DNA from: Erodium maritimum
Lineage: Eukaryota > Streptophyta > Magnoliopsida > Geraniales > Geraniaceae
Assembly (NCBI GenBank): GCA_963921825.1
Contig: OY997591.1
Location: 46,769,825 to 46,833,824, forward strand
Reading direction: 5' to 3'
DNA: 64,000 nucleotides
This document shows, in pieces, positions 50,503 to 61,229 of this stretch (position 1 is its first letter; every line of letters begins with the position of its first letter). A program made the position numbers and the translations under genes. Under the pieces are notes generated by a model that was given only the letters and a program-made list of their open reading frames with translations, had not been told where the DNA came from and did not search any database.

Positions 50503-51249
50503 TGTTAGACAATGAAGCATAATTGCTTCTATTGGCCTCGTGGGCCCACTCCCCCAGGGTTTACTTTTTGCTACCTTATGTATGCCTATATATTAAAGGC
50601 TTATGTTGTGCCATAGATATGTGTGTAGCAAGATGAGTACCACAAAAATAGTAGCATATATATTGCTATATGTGTGAGGTACATGTGCGTGAGAGATAGG
50701 GAAATCATAGAGGTTTAGATTGTGTAAATAATAGGAAAAACGTTGAATCCTAACTGTGTTGGAAAGGTGTTTTTCACGTCCTAACTATTGCCACCTTTTC
50801 GTGACATGTCCTATACCAAAGGTGGTTTTTTTTTACAAAACATGAAAAATGACACCAAAAAAGTGGTATAACGTTCGCATTCGATGGTTTTTCCTCTTAA
50901 TTTTTGTATAATTTGCGTTTATCAGTGCACTACAAGAGGTACGTGGTATAAATTTACCAAAAAAACACTTTTTTGGTGTCATTTTACATGTTTTGTCAAA
51001 AAAAATACCTTTTGTATAGGACATGTGACAAAAGGTGACCTTTGGTATAGGATATGTCACGAAAAGGTGGCCACAGTTAGAACGTGAAAAACACATTTCC
51101 AACACAGTTAGGATTCGGAGTTATCCCTAAACAATATTCTATTGGAGATTATAGTGGATCGTGTTTATAAGCGACAACTAGACGTAGCTCCTATTCTTAA
51201 AGTGAACAAACATAATTTCTGGTGTCTTTTTATTTATCGTCATTTTATT
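50503..51249 (+). repeat. 3' LTR of the Tork-like fossil, interrupted by a MITE
   Basis: The LTR begins TGTTAGACAATGAAGC after the purine tract, resumes after the MITE at 51137, and ends near the poly-T of the next retroposon. The second part (GACGTAGCTCC...GTGAACAAACATAATT...GGTGTC) is the diverged form of the U5 end of Tnt1-type LTRs. Without the MITE the LTR is about 350 bases. The right edge is approximate. Confidence 0.7.
50734..51127. mobile_element. MULE-like MITE (394 bp) with long terminal inverted repeats
   Basis: The two halves are inverted copies over about 170 bases each: the left has CCTAACTGTGTTGGAAAGGT and the right has the complement of CCTAACTGTGTTGGAAATGT at the same distance from the end. 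The ends are GG(A/G)A(A/T)AAC. It is flanked by TAAATAATA (50725-50733) and TAAACAATA (51128-51136), a 9-base target duplication with 8 matches. Long TIRs, a G-rich start and a 9-bp duplication are Mutator-superfamily hallmarks. No coding sequence. Confidence 0.8.
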
Positions 51250-53535
51250 GTTTTTTTAGCAAAAATTGAAAATATTATCAAAATTAGAATTCCATTACAT
51301 TATTGTGCATTAGGGAACCAACTCCCTGATCACTAAACAAGGACAGTACGGAACTAATGTTCACCAATCCTTTTTCCGAATAGACCCGCCACTGGTGGTA
51401 TTTGAATGCCACAGCTGTGACCGAACGTGGGAAATGCGAAAATAATACTGGGAATCCTGTTCCTAAAACTGTTATAGCAACAGTAATGGGTAATGGTCAA
51501 GGATTTCAACAGCAGTGGTGGGAGGAAAAGCATCTTCTTTGGACCCCTCCTTAAGTTAGTCCCTGATGTGTGGGTGACCTAACATTCCCTCTGGCGGGGC
51601 TGCTTCCCCGCCATTTCCTTAGCATCCCTATGCGCTCCACTGCCGACCTCTTAAGTGATCCAGACCCCGACGTAGCAGCATCCACCGGCCCCTTAACAAC
51701 GGGCGTCGGGGAGTCCAACGTAGATGCACCTGGGGGTGGACCAATCACCAGCCCAGTGGTACCCCGAGCCAGCTGTTGGCTAGAAGTCGTGCTCGGGTAA
51801 ATCCGTGGACTCCTTCCCAGAGAGAATGAGCCCCGAGGGATCGATAGCTCTCGGGGGGGCTCGCTCTAGTGATGTGTGGAGGAGTCGGCTCCGGGTTCAC
51901 CTCTCAGTCTGTAGCATAGGTTTTCACATGTTTATCCTTGTGATACTCCAACAGGGACGAATTATACCTGAGTGTGTCGCGAATGTACCATGAGCACTCC
52001 TTGAGAACGTGACCCAACCGCCCACATTTATAGTAGAATTGAGGTAGCTTAGTGTAGGTAATTTCTACCTTCACCGGTTCCGGAAATTCCTTGAAACGAA
52101 GTGTCATGCCTCGCTGGAGTGGGCAGTCGATAAGGTGCCAGAAGCGAACCGGCACCGTTCCTCCCCAACACATTCCCCATTTTTCGCTGGGTACAGCGAT
52201 CGCGCTCCCCAATGCATCCTCAATCGTCATTCCTGTCCCCTTTGTACAAAGGAGTGGTGGCAAGCCTCGGACATGCGCCCACAACTGCACACGATCCAGC
52301 TCTGGCAAGTTCCTAGCACAAGGATCCAAATCCCCTAACAAAAATGCCCTACCATCAAAACACCAGGGTTCATGGTCCCGAACCCACGCCCTAGCTTCCT
52401 CCGAGCGGAAATAGAATCTGAACATCCCAGATCCCAGCTCCTTGACGACCAAGCCCGCCGCCGCCTACCCCCAAGCCGTGGTGATGATCCTAAGGAGAGT
52501 CTCCTTCCGAGTCGGGGCCGACGACCAAAAATTACTGACCATGCCCCACTGTTGTCGAGTGATGGCAGTAGAGATGACAGACGAGAAAGGGACCGGGACC
52601 TCAACCTCATCCTCGTACTCAATCGAGCACGATGACAGTCTGTCCTGTAGGGCAGCGAGAGAGGCCCCAATATCTGAATTCCCGGCCGACGGGAGAGACG
52701 GAGCCTTCTCCGAGTCCAGGATTCTTGATTGGCCCCGACACATGCTAGGTGGCGTCGTCAGACATGCAGGTATAATTGGGGTCCTCTCATGGTTGGGAAG
52801 ACACCGTCACATCCCTAGGACTTTCTCCATAGTTCTCGGGAGTTCCTCCATTGGGGCCTTCCCTTTAGCCGGATCACGAATCAGGGGCATTGGGGATGCA
52901 GAAGGCGCAAGCGGGATCACGACCTTAGGCGCCAGATTCCCTCCATCCGAGAGGGACGCAAAAGGAGGAGCCGGAGTGACCTCCCTTATGGACTGACCAA
53001 GATCCGGGATAATCGGATCCCTAGGCGGCGGGGCCCCAAGGGATTCCCGGGGATAAAGCATAGCCAAGGGCGGCCCTACTGGCGGCGACGAGGGTTGCTT
53101 GGGGAGGAAGCAACTCGCCTAGGTCTTCCCCTCTTTGGTCTCTGAGCCATCGGTAGAGGGGACTGAGAGCCCATAGAGAACGGGATCACCGCTGTCGAGA
53201 TACCAGTAGAGGGGTCGGTTGCACCGGGACAACAATGGAGGAAGACGGCTGAAGTAGGGGCTTCAATTTCCTCCTCTGTCGGGGCTTCCCCCACCCCCCC
53301 CCCCCCCCTGCTGAAAACAAAGACTGGTTAGGACTAGGGCATACAGGAGCGGCGGTGCTATTCGTGACAGCGGGAGGAGCATCAGAAGACGCCACGACAT
53401 ATGAGAGAATGGCGGCTGATTATTCAATAAACAGAATCATCCCACCTAAAATAAGAATTATAGACATGTTAGAGAACCCATGAATTGACGTACCGGCCTC
53501 CAATTATAAAGTCTCTCCCTCTCCTTCTTAGCCCT
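51250..53535 (-). mobile_element. LINE derivative with ORF1 but no ORF2 (HAL1-like layout)
   Basis: On the minus strand: a short 5' region starting CTAGGGCTAAGAAGG (53535), an ORF1 remnant (53395-51551), then directly a 300-base 3' region homologous to the tails at 12272-12930 and 61596-62391, and poly-A (T7 at about 51250). ORF2 (endonuclease and RT), about 3.5 kb in a normal L1, is absent with no other element in its place. The layout recalls mammalian HAL1 half-LINEs. Whether this is a family or a single internal loss cannot be told from one copy. Confidence 0.6.
51551..53395 (-). pseudogene. LINE ORF1: DUF4283 plus CCHC zinc knuckle (broken)
   Basis: It starts MASSDAPPAVTNSTAAPVC at 53395. 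The centre (52452-51904) is a DUF4283-type RNA-binding module: FYFRSEEARAWVRDHEPWCF, then VQLWAHVRGLPPL and RFKEFPEPVKVEI. It ends with a zf-CCHC_4 knuckle, FYYKCGRLGHVLKEC. The C-terminal part, proline- and serine-rich (MIGPPPGASTLDSPTPVV), ends at 51551. At least three frame breaks occur, one of them near 52465 where the frame reads TTAWG then stops. The product would coat the element RNA. A second GC-rich N-terminal piece lies at 53294-52807. Confidence 0.7.
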
Positions 53536-53576
53536 AGCCAGTTAACATCACTACATTATTTACTTGTCTTGTGGGG

Positions 53577-53648
53577 AGATAAGAAAGGAGAGGAATGGTA
53601 GGTGCCCAAAAGAGATAAGAAAGGAGAGGAATAGTAGGTGCCCAAAAG
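53577..53648. repeat. Direct tandem duplication of 36 bases upstream of the IDA-like gene
   Basis: Two adjacent copies of a unit with AGATAAGAAAGGAGAGGAAT and GTAGGTGCCCAAAAG differ at about one position. They lie some 360 bases upstream of the predicted TATA box. The rest of 53536-54000 is AT-rich and holds no other recognised site. Confidence 0.85.
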
Positions 53649-54007
53649 TTGGAACAGAGAAAAATATTGAAGACTACAAGGGAAGGTGAAGTAGTAGAGT
53701 TGGCAAGGGTAGAGATCATTAAGCATCTCATAACACAACACACATCTACACAAGACTTGTATACTACGTACTTTATTGCTATACATAAATGTAGCACTAC
53801 CAAACACCTCATAGCAGTTGAGACAGAATAGTGCATGCTTTTTTAGCACAGTTCAAAGTTTATTAGGGCAAATGTATGCTTTAAGTTCTTGATTTAATGA
53901 CTAAAATTCAAGACAAGTCTATATAAGGGTAAAACCAGATACTAACTATAATCGATTTGTACCGTTCAAAAACTGATTGTTGATTTATTAGTCGATCAGA
54001 TCAGACC

Positions 54008-54016
54008 TATATATAT
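54008..54016 (+). promoter_or_regulatory. Candidate TATA box of the IDA-like gene
   Basis: TATATATAT, about 300 bases before the ATG. It would give a leader of about 265 bases containing a CT-rich stretch (CTCACTCTCTCACCACC, 54209). Placement is plausible but untested. Confidence 0.4.
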
Positions 54017-54309
54017 TTTCATGTCAATCTCGATTCCTTTCCGTTTCTATTTTTCCAAACAACACTTTTCTTTTAGTTGATCAAATTTCTGAGCGACAAA
54101 GACAAAGCACACACAACTCATTAAGAAAAGGAGAGAGAAAACTAGCTTTTCAACTTTCTGCTGCCGCTTTGGACATTACTACTTGTAGAACCATTTCTAC
54201 ATAACATACCTCACTCTCTCACCACCTTTTCCCCTCAAGAACAAACCCATCTCTTCATCAACTTGTTGCTCATCTCCACAAACCCATTTCTACATATTTC
54301 AATCTATAT

Positions 54310-54576
54310 ATGTTCATGATGAGTTTGTGTAGAATACCTTATCGATCTCTACTAGTTTGGAAGATCTTGCTGCTCTTGATGTTGGTTTGGGGTCAATATT
54401 GTCATGCTTCGAGAAGCACCAATGGTTTTGATTTGAAGGCAAGGCCGAATAAGGGCAACGGTCATCGATATTCAGGGCGGATCTTAGAGTTCTTGCCGAG
54501 GACACCGGTACCGGCTTCAGGTCCGTCAAGGAAGCACAATGGCGTTGGCTTGAAGAAGGGTTGTAGATCACCGTGA
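54310..54576 (+). CDS. IDA-like (IDL) secreted signalling peptide precursor
   Basis: An 88-codon intronless frame. Residues 1-33 form a signal peptide: basic MSLCRIPYRS, hydrophobic LLVWKILLLLMLVW, then YCHA as a likely cleavage site. A variable basic middle follows. Residues 61-77 read FLPRTPVPASGPSRKHN, the C-terminal motif of the INFLORESCENCE DEFICIENT IN ABSCISSION family (Arabidopsis IDA ends PIPPSAPSKRHN). Family members are processed to a hydroxyproline peptide that binds HAESA/HSL receptor kinases with SERK co-receptors and controls organ abscission, lateral-root emergence or stress responses. The ASGPSRKHN form and an 11-residue tail after HN point to the IDL6/IDL7 side of the family, from memory. 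Proline 2 of the motif (PVP) is kept; the usual PIP isoleucine is valine. The start could also be Met3 or Met4. The frame is intact and typical in length, so probably a live gene. Confidence 0.85.
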   Translation: MFMMSLCRIPYRSLLVWKILLLLMLVWGQYCHASRSTNGFDLKARPNKGNGHRYSGRILEFLPRTPVPASGPSRKHNGVGLKKGCRSP

Positions 54577-55329
54577 TCAAGATCGATGAAAGAAGCTCTT
54601 TAAGGGAAAGGTGACTTAGTTAATTACTTGTTTTTTTTCATAGTTTTGTATTTTTTATGTTTCTTTGTTCTTCTTTTTGAAACAAGGAATAGCTTGGTGG
54701 GGGCTTCTATTCATGTACATAAAATTAGAGGGAGTTGCTAGGTTGGGTTTATCCATTTTTCCAAGTTTGATCAGTAGTTTTGTATTTGGATATGTAATGT
54801 AACAATTAGTTTCTCATGACATACATGTATTTAGGAGCATAACTAGGTGGGAATATTTCTTACGATATGAATGTAGGAATCATAAATATAATTTGAGAAT
54901 ATTGTAGATATGGTTTGTGAAAAATGTCGTCCTCGTTTATAAAAAAATATAGATTGAGAATACAACGTTTCTAGTTTGAGAAAATTTACCACAATATTGA
55001 AATGTTATATTCGCAAATTGTATCTATTATATTCAGAAGTTCACATGTTTACATCGTAAAAACGAGTTCGCACTTGATTCACCTCCCATGTTATATATGT
55101 ACTCTCTACTCTTTTCTTATCTTATAAACCCTCGATATCCGATTGCTTTGAAATCTTTGGTTTGTAATTTTTGCTTTCTTGTGTATTGAAATATTGTGCC
55201 AACTGAACAAATACTCGATTTTTATTCTACCATTTTAGAGGAAAAAGTTGTTTTTAAATTCAAATATTTGTATGACTACTAGTACTAGATATATATGTGA
55301 ATCAAAAACACTTTATAATCCTTAATCAG
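54577..55329. other. 3' flank of the IDA-like gene
   Basis: T-rich sequence after the stop (TTTTTTTTCATAGTTTTGTA near 54630), with several GTAATGTAA / TGTAT words of the plant polyadenylation type near 54790-54830. The rest is AT-rich with nothing recognised. Confidence 0.4.
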
Positions 55330-56174
55330 TTATCACATTCAAGAATGTTTTGACTTTAGTTTGAAAAACTCTCTCATTCTTCGAAACCCTAGAAATCTTC
55401 ATTCGTTGCCTCTTTTGTGCCACCAACAGCAACGGCCACGGCCATCGTCCAGTGTTGTAGCCGGTGGTAGCCATGTCCTCCTTCCCCTCCTCTACCTATT
55501 AACCCCTTCTTCTCTTTTTACCGGGTTTTCGACAAGTTACGCCTCTGAGTGTTCTCCGGCCGGCCTCCGATCTTTCTTCGTTCGATTTTCCTCCACTGGA
55601 CGGGAGTGGTAGGTGTTTCGGGTTCTTCACAACCTCGATTCGTTCCCAGTAGGTACAAGGCACTCAATTTTGGGTACAGATCTGACCTTTTCCGACCCTC
55701 ACCTCCGTGACTTCCGGCCACTCGACAGCGTTGCCTTTGGTCTCTCGCCTTCCTTTTTACTTGCTTCTGGACAGGAGTGGGAGATGTTTCGGACTTTGAT
55801 TTGTCCCCGACTTTGTTAAGTCTCTCGGGTCGCGTGGTTCCAGATCTTAGTTTCGCCGGATCTTTTCTCTCCGGCCTCATCTGCACTTGGTTAGGAGCTG
55901 GGCTTCGACAGAACTGGGTTGGGTGTTTACTGTTTCTCTGTTAAAGCATTAAAGGAAAATCCCAACCTATTGTTGTAGTTACACATGTTTTTTGTTTACC
56001 GGCCACGTCTCCTAGGCTCGTTTTTTTGTGTTCTTTGGGCAAGGTGTTCTCTGTTTCTACCCATTTTCGGTTTTACTTGTGGTTTCACGAACTAATTCCT
56101 TTGATCTGTTTTCTGTTCAGTCTTCTTTGTTACTCTATTGTGTTAGTAGAGGCTCGTCGGTTATTAGGTGTTGG

Positions 56175-59100
56175 TATCACGCCCCAATTTCAGCGAACCG
56201 AACTAGGGACGCGAACGTTTTAAAATAAGAAAACGCTTTGAAACCAATTCCATTAAAACACTTTACAATGCCAGTTTAGTTCAACAAAATAATATTTACA
56301 GCTTAAAATATGTCCCAACAAGTGGACAAAAGTACAAGGTATCCGTCACTAGACTCAAAAGACAAAACCCGGACTCCGCTCCTAGCTCCACAAGCTTCGA
56401 GAGCTCACCTAGTCCGTCCCACGAACAGTACCTGAAGGAAAAGCAGCTAGGGGTGAGAGTTCGCTCACCACCACGGATAACAGACTGACTACGGCATAAT
56501 TAGCAGACAATGCCGGTAACACCAATAACGACTCAAGACACACACACACACGACCAAAGTACTTTCCTCAACCGACTCAACACTCGGATACGTTAAGTAA
56601 GCCCCACACTACGATCGACGACCTCCTCCAAGACACGATTGACCACACAATACCAAACAAGATCACAAAGGATCGCAAAACGGCTGCTCAGTAACCAAAC
56701 TCTGTCTCTCGCCCTTCACCGATCATAGACGTGGTCAGGCGGTCGACCTGTCGCGCAACTTCTCCCGATCCCAGTCGGGAGGCTAACCCACAACCTCTCC
56801 GCTTCACCCGATCCCAGTCGGGTGGCTAGCCACACCCGCGCGTCCTTCCCCCGATCTCAGTCGGGGAGCTAGCCCACAACCCCTCCGCTTCTCCCGATCC
56901 CAGTCGGGAGGCTAGCTACACCACACAACCTCCACCAGTAACCAGTAACCAATCACAATCACAAACAAGTTCAAACAGACAGTAACGACACCGGTGACAA
57001 CTCCACAGGCACTCAAGGCCAACAAGACACCAACAACCAAACACAGGTTCAACAACCCTACGGGCCCTCATGGCCGCCCAAGACACCAACATGACAATAC
57101 GGGCTCTCATGGCCACCCAAGACTCAGCAATAACCAACACGACTCTCAAGGCCACCCAAACTCGACAATGACCAACACGGGCTCTCAAGGCCACCCAAAC
57201 TCAGCAACAATTAACACGGGCTCTCAAGGTCACCCAAACTCAGCAACAATTAACACGGGCTCTCAAGGCCACCCAAACTCAACAATAATTAACACGCAAC
57301 AACCTCCGGCATAAACCATGCCTCCAACAGTCCTAAGATCGCTAGTTTCACAAACAACCTCCGGGCATGGTCCTATGCCTCCAGTAAAACAATTAACGCT
57401 AAGTTCTCTGCTCCTACGACACTACTAAGTGTCACAAGCATTTCCACTACTTACCAAGTTCCCGTAGCATGCTTTTCTAATGAACGCTACAATCCCGTAT
57501 CATGCATTTCTAATAATTACTACGATCACGTATCATGCAATTCTAATAATTACTAACCTACTCCACCCACGACACCCCAGTGTCACATGCATTTCTACTG
57601 TTAACTTTCCCTAGTCAGGGCCGAGATCCGGCTACTTTTCCCTACCTCAACTGAAGAGCAACCGCTATATTTCCTAGCTGCTGACGTTCTGGCTCGCTAC
57701 CTCCGGGCTTCACCTCGATCGAAGCCGGACGCTAAAGATAACACGAAAGCCATAATTAGAGTCGGTTCCCAGGTTAATTTAAAGGTCACGATTAATCCAG
57801 TTTAAAACCGAAAGTTGTCCTTTAAACTCGAGCGGGATAAAAGCGGGGTCACGGCGAATCGAGTTTGAGTTCCCGAGCACCGAAACCGGTGCATGTGAGG
57901 CACGGTCCCAATGCACGAATCCCAAGGTCCGATTCAGCGGTCCGCTTTTGTTCCTTTTTAAACCTAAATATCAGTCCATTTTACCCAGAGTTTCAGATCC
58001 GTTCCCAAATCCCGTTTACAACTTAGATTCTCAAACTCCTCGATTTAAAACCGTTTTTAAGACCGAATTGATTTTAATTCCTTTTTATTTTATATCCCTT
58101 TTTCAACTGATTTCTCTTTCCCTTTTTTCTTTAGAAAAATTGTGTCTCGATTCAATTTAAAATTCCTTTTCAAATCTTTGATTTTATAACTAAACATTTC
58201 AGATCAAACGGAAATCGGTTTCAACCGAGCCCAGATCCAGAACGTCGCTTCTTTCAACATTTACCAGATTTAAAACCGTTTTACAAATGAATCACATCAA
58301 ATTCGACACTCAGTTTTTGGTCTTCAACCGGTTAGGTTTTAATACATTTTCTCACTTTATTTTCAACAGATCGAAATTGAAACACTTTTCTTTTTCAAAT
58401 TCCTTTGATTTTGCTTCAAACAATCCAGATTCAGATCTAAAACCAAAAAGAATAACTTTTAAAACAAACACGTTTTATTTCATTTTCTTTTCTTGTTACA
58501 ACAAAACCCGATTCACAGTAGTTCGAAGACGGGAAAAATAAGGGTTCGGTTTCGAACCGGTCGGCCGCCAGCAAGGGCGGCGTCGGCCGGGGCCTAACCG
58601 TAGAGAAGGGACGGCAAGGGCGGCGGCGGGCACGGCGGAGCACCTCGCCCGTCCCAGATCTGGACGGAGACGAACGGGTTGTACCGGATCTGAGTTCGTG
58701 CCGGCGAAACTGCCACGGCTCGGGACGAGGGCGTGGCCGGCGACGACGAGGTAGCTCCGGCCTCGCTACCATCGAGGACGGCGGCGGCGGCTACGGCACC
58801 GTGAGGGAGGCGGAAGCGCCGGCGCCGATTCGCACGGCGTGCTCGCCGGTGGCGCTGGCGAAGGGAGAACGGGCTCGGGAGCGATGGCCGGTCTTCGGGA
58901 GCGGTGGCCGGACTCGGGAGCAGTGGTCGGACTCCGAGTTGAGAGGAGGGAGGGAGGGAGGATGAGGGTTCGGCTAGGCTCGGGATCTGAGAGGGAGGTG
59001 AAAGAGGGGGTCGACGGCGGTGGCTACGGGTGTGGGAGGGCGGTGGCCGGACGGAGAAGGAAAGGGAGACGGGGGCGGCGTGGGGACGTGAGGGAAGAGG

Positions 59101-59378
59101 GAGGTCGGCGTGTGGGAGACGGGATGGCGAGGGTGAAGTCGGGAGAGGGAAGAAGACGAAGCAGAAGGAGAGGGAAGAAGGCTGCGTGTGAGGGGGGCTG
59201 AATATGAGGGATAAAACCCTAAAATGGGTATATATACCCAGGGCTTGGGCCAGCTGGTTGGGCCAGGCCCAATGAACGAACCAGCCCAACATTTTTTTTT
59301 TTACACAAAACAAACTCGTTCCCAACCTCGACGTTATTATTTAATAAATTAAACGTTTAAATTTCCTCGGTCTTTACA
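56175..59378 (-). mobile_element. Solo LTR 4 (gypsy LTR family B, subtype B2)
   Basis: 3204 bases bounded by the exact duplication GTTGG (56170-56174 and 59379-59383). On the minus strand it begins TGTAAAGACC and has a TATA box GGGTATATATACCC at about 59225-59238. It contains a GC-rich Arg/Pro/Ser-coding block (58560-59200), a family of CGATCCCAGTCGGGAGGCTA repeats (56755-56920), the 41-base array at 57000-57300 and the palindrome at 56452-56469. No interior. Confidence 0.9.
57000..57300. repeat. About 41-base tandem array inside solo LTR 4
   Basis: Six or seven copies containing GGGCTCTCAAGGCCACCCAA, followed by ACTCAGCAACAATTAACAC or variants. It is a shortened relative of the 57-base unit of solo LTR 1. 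Confidence 0.85.
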
Positions 59379-60026
59379 GTTGGCCTCCGACGAGTTTATT
59401 GGTCTTTGGACCATTGTTTGAAGACTATCGGTTTCAGTTCCTAGGGGTTTAGGGTTTCGGTAGTTATTTTAATTATTGACTAATCTTTGTCGTGTTCGGT
59501 GTTGGCCGCCGGCGTATCGGTGGCCATTCAACTCTTCGAGTTGGTGGCCCCGATGAGATAGGGTGAACTTCACAAGTTTGGTTTAATTTTGGGGTGGTCA
59601 TGTTCAAGTCGGTTCTTGCTGAGGCGTTGCGGAGGTTGGAGGAATTTGGTTGTCTGAGGTGTTTCTTTGGAGCTTATTGGTATTTAATCTAGGTTTTAGA
59701 TCGCTTTAATGTTTACTCGTGTTTATTGGGTTTGTAGACCTTTTGTTTTGTTAAGTGGTCTTGTTTAGGACTTAGTGCCCTGTTGTGGAGATTCCGTGCA
59801 GGAATACTCTTTGTTGGGTTTGTGTTTGCTGAATGTTTGTATCTGGTACGGAGACATGTTGTGGTTTTATTCCCCTTATTGGGAATTCTATGGTTTGTGA
59901 TTGTGTCTATATGAACAGTGCTCCTGTTTGTATTGAGCGTTCGCCCTTGTTCTTCGCCCTTGTTCTTCTCCTTCACTTTGAAGTTGTTGGATTTTAAATC
60001 AAAAAAAACTGTTAATCAAAAAATAA

Positions 60027-60285
60027 TTATCACATTCAAGAAATGTTTTTGAATAATCTTTTATTAACAATATTATCTTAATTATACACATTAAAACGGC
60101 TTTTTAGAAAGAAAAAGAAACAATTTTCCTCGTCCTCGCAAATATTTTCATGATTATAATTATACTACTTTATCATAATATTGTGGATATGGAAAAACTA
60201 TATAGTTATAACATGATCACAAGTATGAATTGTTTAGTTAATAATTCCACTTGTGTTCCGTGTGAAAGTTAAGTCATAATTCGTT
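60027..60285. other. AT-rich spacer after the retroposon
   Basis: Holds the right target duplication copy and AT-rich sequence; nothing else seen. Confidence 0.3.
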
Positions 60286-61200
60286 TTTTTTTCACCAGCA
60301 AAAACAAATTTAATGAACCTCTTTTGAAGTGAAAAAGGTTTACATGCATAGGTAAAAGCGGGTAGGAATTGCAACAAACAACCTGTAAAGGCAAGACGTA
60401 CAACAACTAATTACAGCAACTCACAATCGAAACATAAACAACAAGGAAGCATTAAAACGAGAGGAAAAAGTCCCTATATAAACATTGATCTACAAGGATC
60501 CCTAATAGTCAGGTGAGGCTAGAAACCTACCAAGTGTAGTTACACACGGAAATGTGGATGGGCACGACAAGAAACAATAGAGCACCCAATCTGAACACCA
60601 AGCACTCAAAACAGAACTAGAACGCATATGCTCCAACCCAAAATCAGTACAAGACAACAGGATATAGAGCCATTTTCAAAGTCTGAACTACAAACAGGGC
60701 AGGCCAATTCCTTGAAAGAGAGTTTCATTTCTCTATCTTCCAGAAAGCATATAGAGGGTCTAACCAACAAAAGGGAGCAATTTGGGGAGGGACTCCTGGA
60801 GTCCAAATATTGTGAGCCCAAATAGCTTTTGTGTATCTTGCTTGCAAATAAAGAATACAGCTTACTGACGGTAAAACCTTTATCATCCAAATTCCAGCCA
60901 AAACATCATCCTCATTGCTCAAATGAATATCATGAATGATTAAGGATAAAGCTTCCTCTTCTCTACCTCTAGGATCTCTTTTCAATTTAATATTGCAGAT
61001 AGTCCCATTCTAAACCTCATACACTAGTTCAGAATTTGCATTAGCGAGTAAATATACTCTTGGAAATGAGTATTTGAATGCTTGATCTCCCACCAGACAT
61101 CCTCCTAAAAATGGATCCTATTGCCACAACCTATTTTCCAGTGCACACCTTGAACACAAATCACTCTATAAACCTTGCCTCGGAGAAGAGGTTTAAAATA
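60286..61200 (-). mobile_element. L1-type LINE 3' end (5'-truncated) with zf-RVT
   Basis: T9 near 60286 marks the poly-A on the minus strand. The frame 60985-60606 reads AIWAHNIWTPGVPPQIAPFC and then ACPVCSSDFENGSISCCLVL, the zf-RVT region that follows the RT in plant L1 ORF2. The 3' UTR shares TTCAAAAGAGGTTCATTAAA-type sequence with the LINE at 13713, so they belong to one family. The zf-RVT is split over two frames, so at least one frameshift. Confidence 0.7.
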
Positions 61201-61229
61201 TGTAAAAACAAACCTATTTAAAGTTTTTT

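Larger units (their letters stand above)
47150..51249 (+). mobile_element. Ty1/copia fossil, Tork/Tnt1-like, 5' part missing
   Basis: Plus-strand parts in order: protease (WVLDSGASFHTT near 47390), gag-pre-integrase and zinc-binding integrase start (LWHQRLGHMSEKGMK, 47770; CESCVLGKQ), integrase core (HIDVWGP near 47960, FIDDSTRK), reverse transcriptase (YKARLVVKGFQQKEGIDYTE near 49085, IDVRTDFFHGELEEEIYIRQ near 49225, LLYVDDTLIAG near 49475) and RNase H (50100-50410). The motif set, and the end purine tract AAGTCGGAGAT just before the LTR, are those of the Tork/Tnt1 group. No 5' LTR, primer site or full gag is seen. The element is broken by several changes, yet long stretches remain readable, so it appears younger than the first copia fossil. 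Confidence 0.85.
55351..60026 (+). mobile_element. LINE-derived retroposon with 20-base target duplication, split by solo LTR 4
   Basis: Direct repeats TTATCACATTCAAGA(A)ATGTTT flank it (55330-55350 and 60027-60048, one indel). It starts with an AACCCTAGAAATC leader and ends in poly-A (60001-60008). Without the LTR it is about 1.47 kb (55351-56174 and 59384-60026). No LINE enzyme frame is present; plus-strand frames such as 55361-55612 are serine- and leucine-rich and unrecognised. It resembles the retroposons at 43190 and 61596 in layout: an ACCCTAG start, a C/T-rich first part and poly-A. Confidence 0.7.

Noticed and set aside
50900-50960. CACTACAAGA as a CACTA terminus near 50930
   Set aside because: It lies in the centre of the MULE-like MITE between its two arms, with no partner terminus.
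55361-55612. Possible secreted protein downstream of the IDA-like gene
   Set aside because: It lies inside the retroposon bounded by the 20-base duplication, and no homology is recognised.
58594-59325. 243-codon Ser/Pro/Arg-rich minus-strand frame
   Set aside because: Part of solo LTR 4; low complexity, also open on the other strand.
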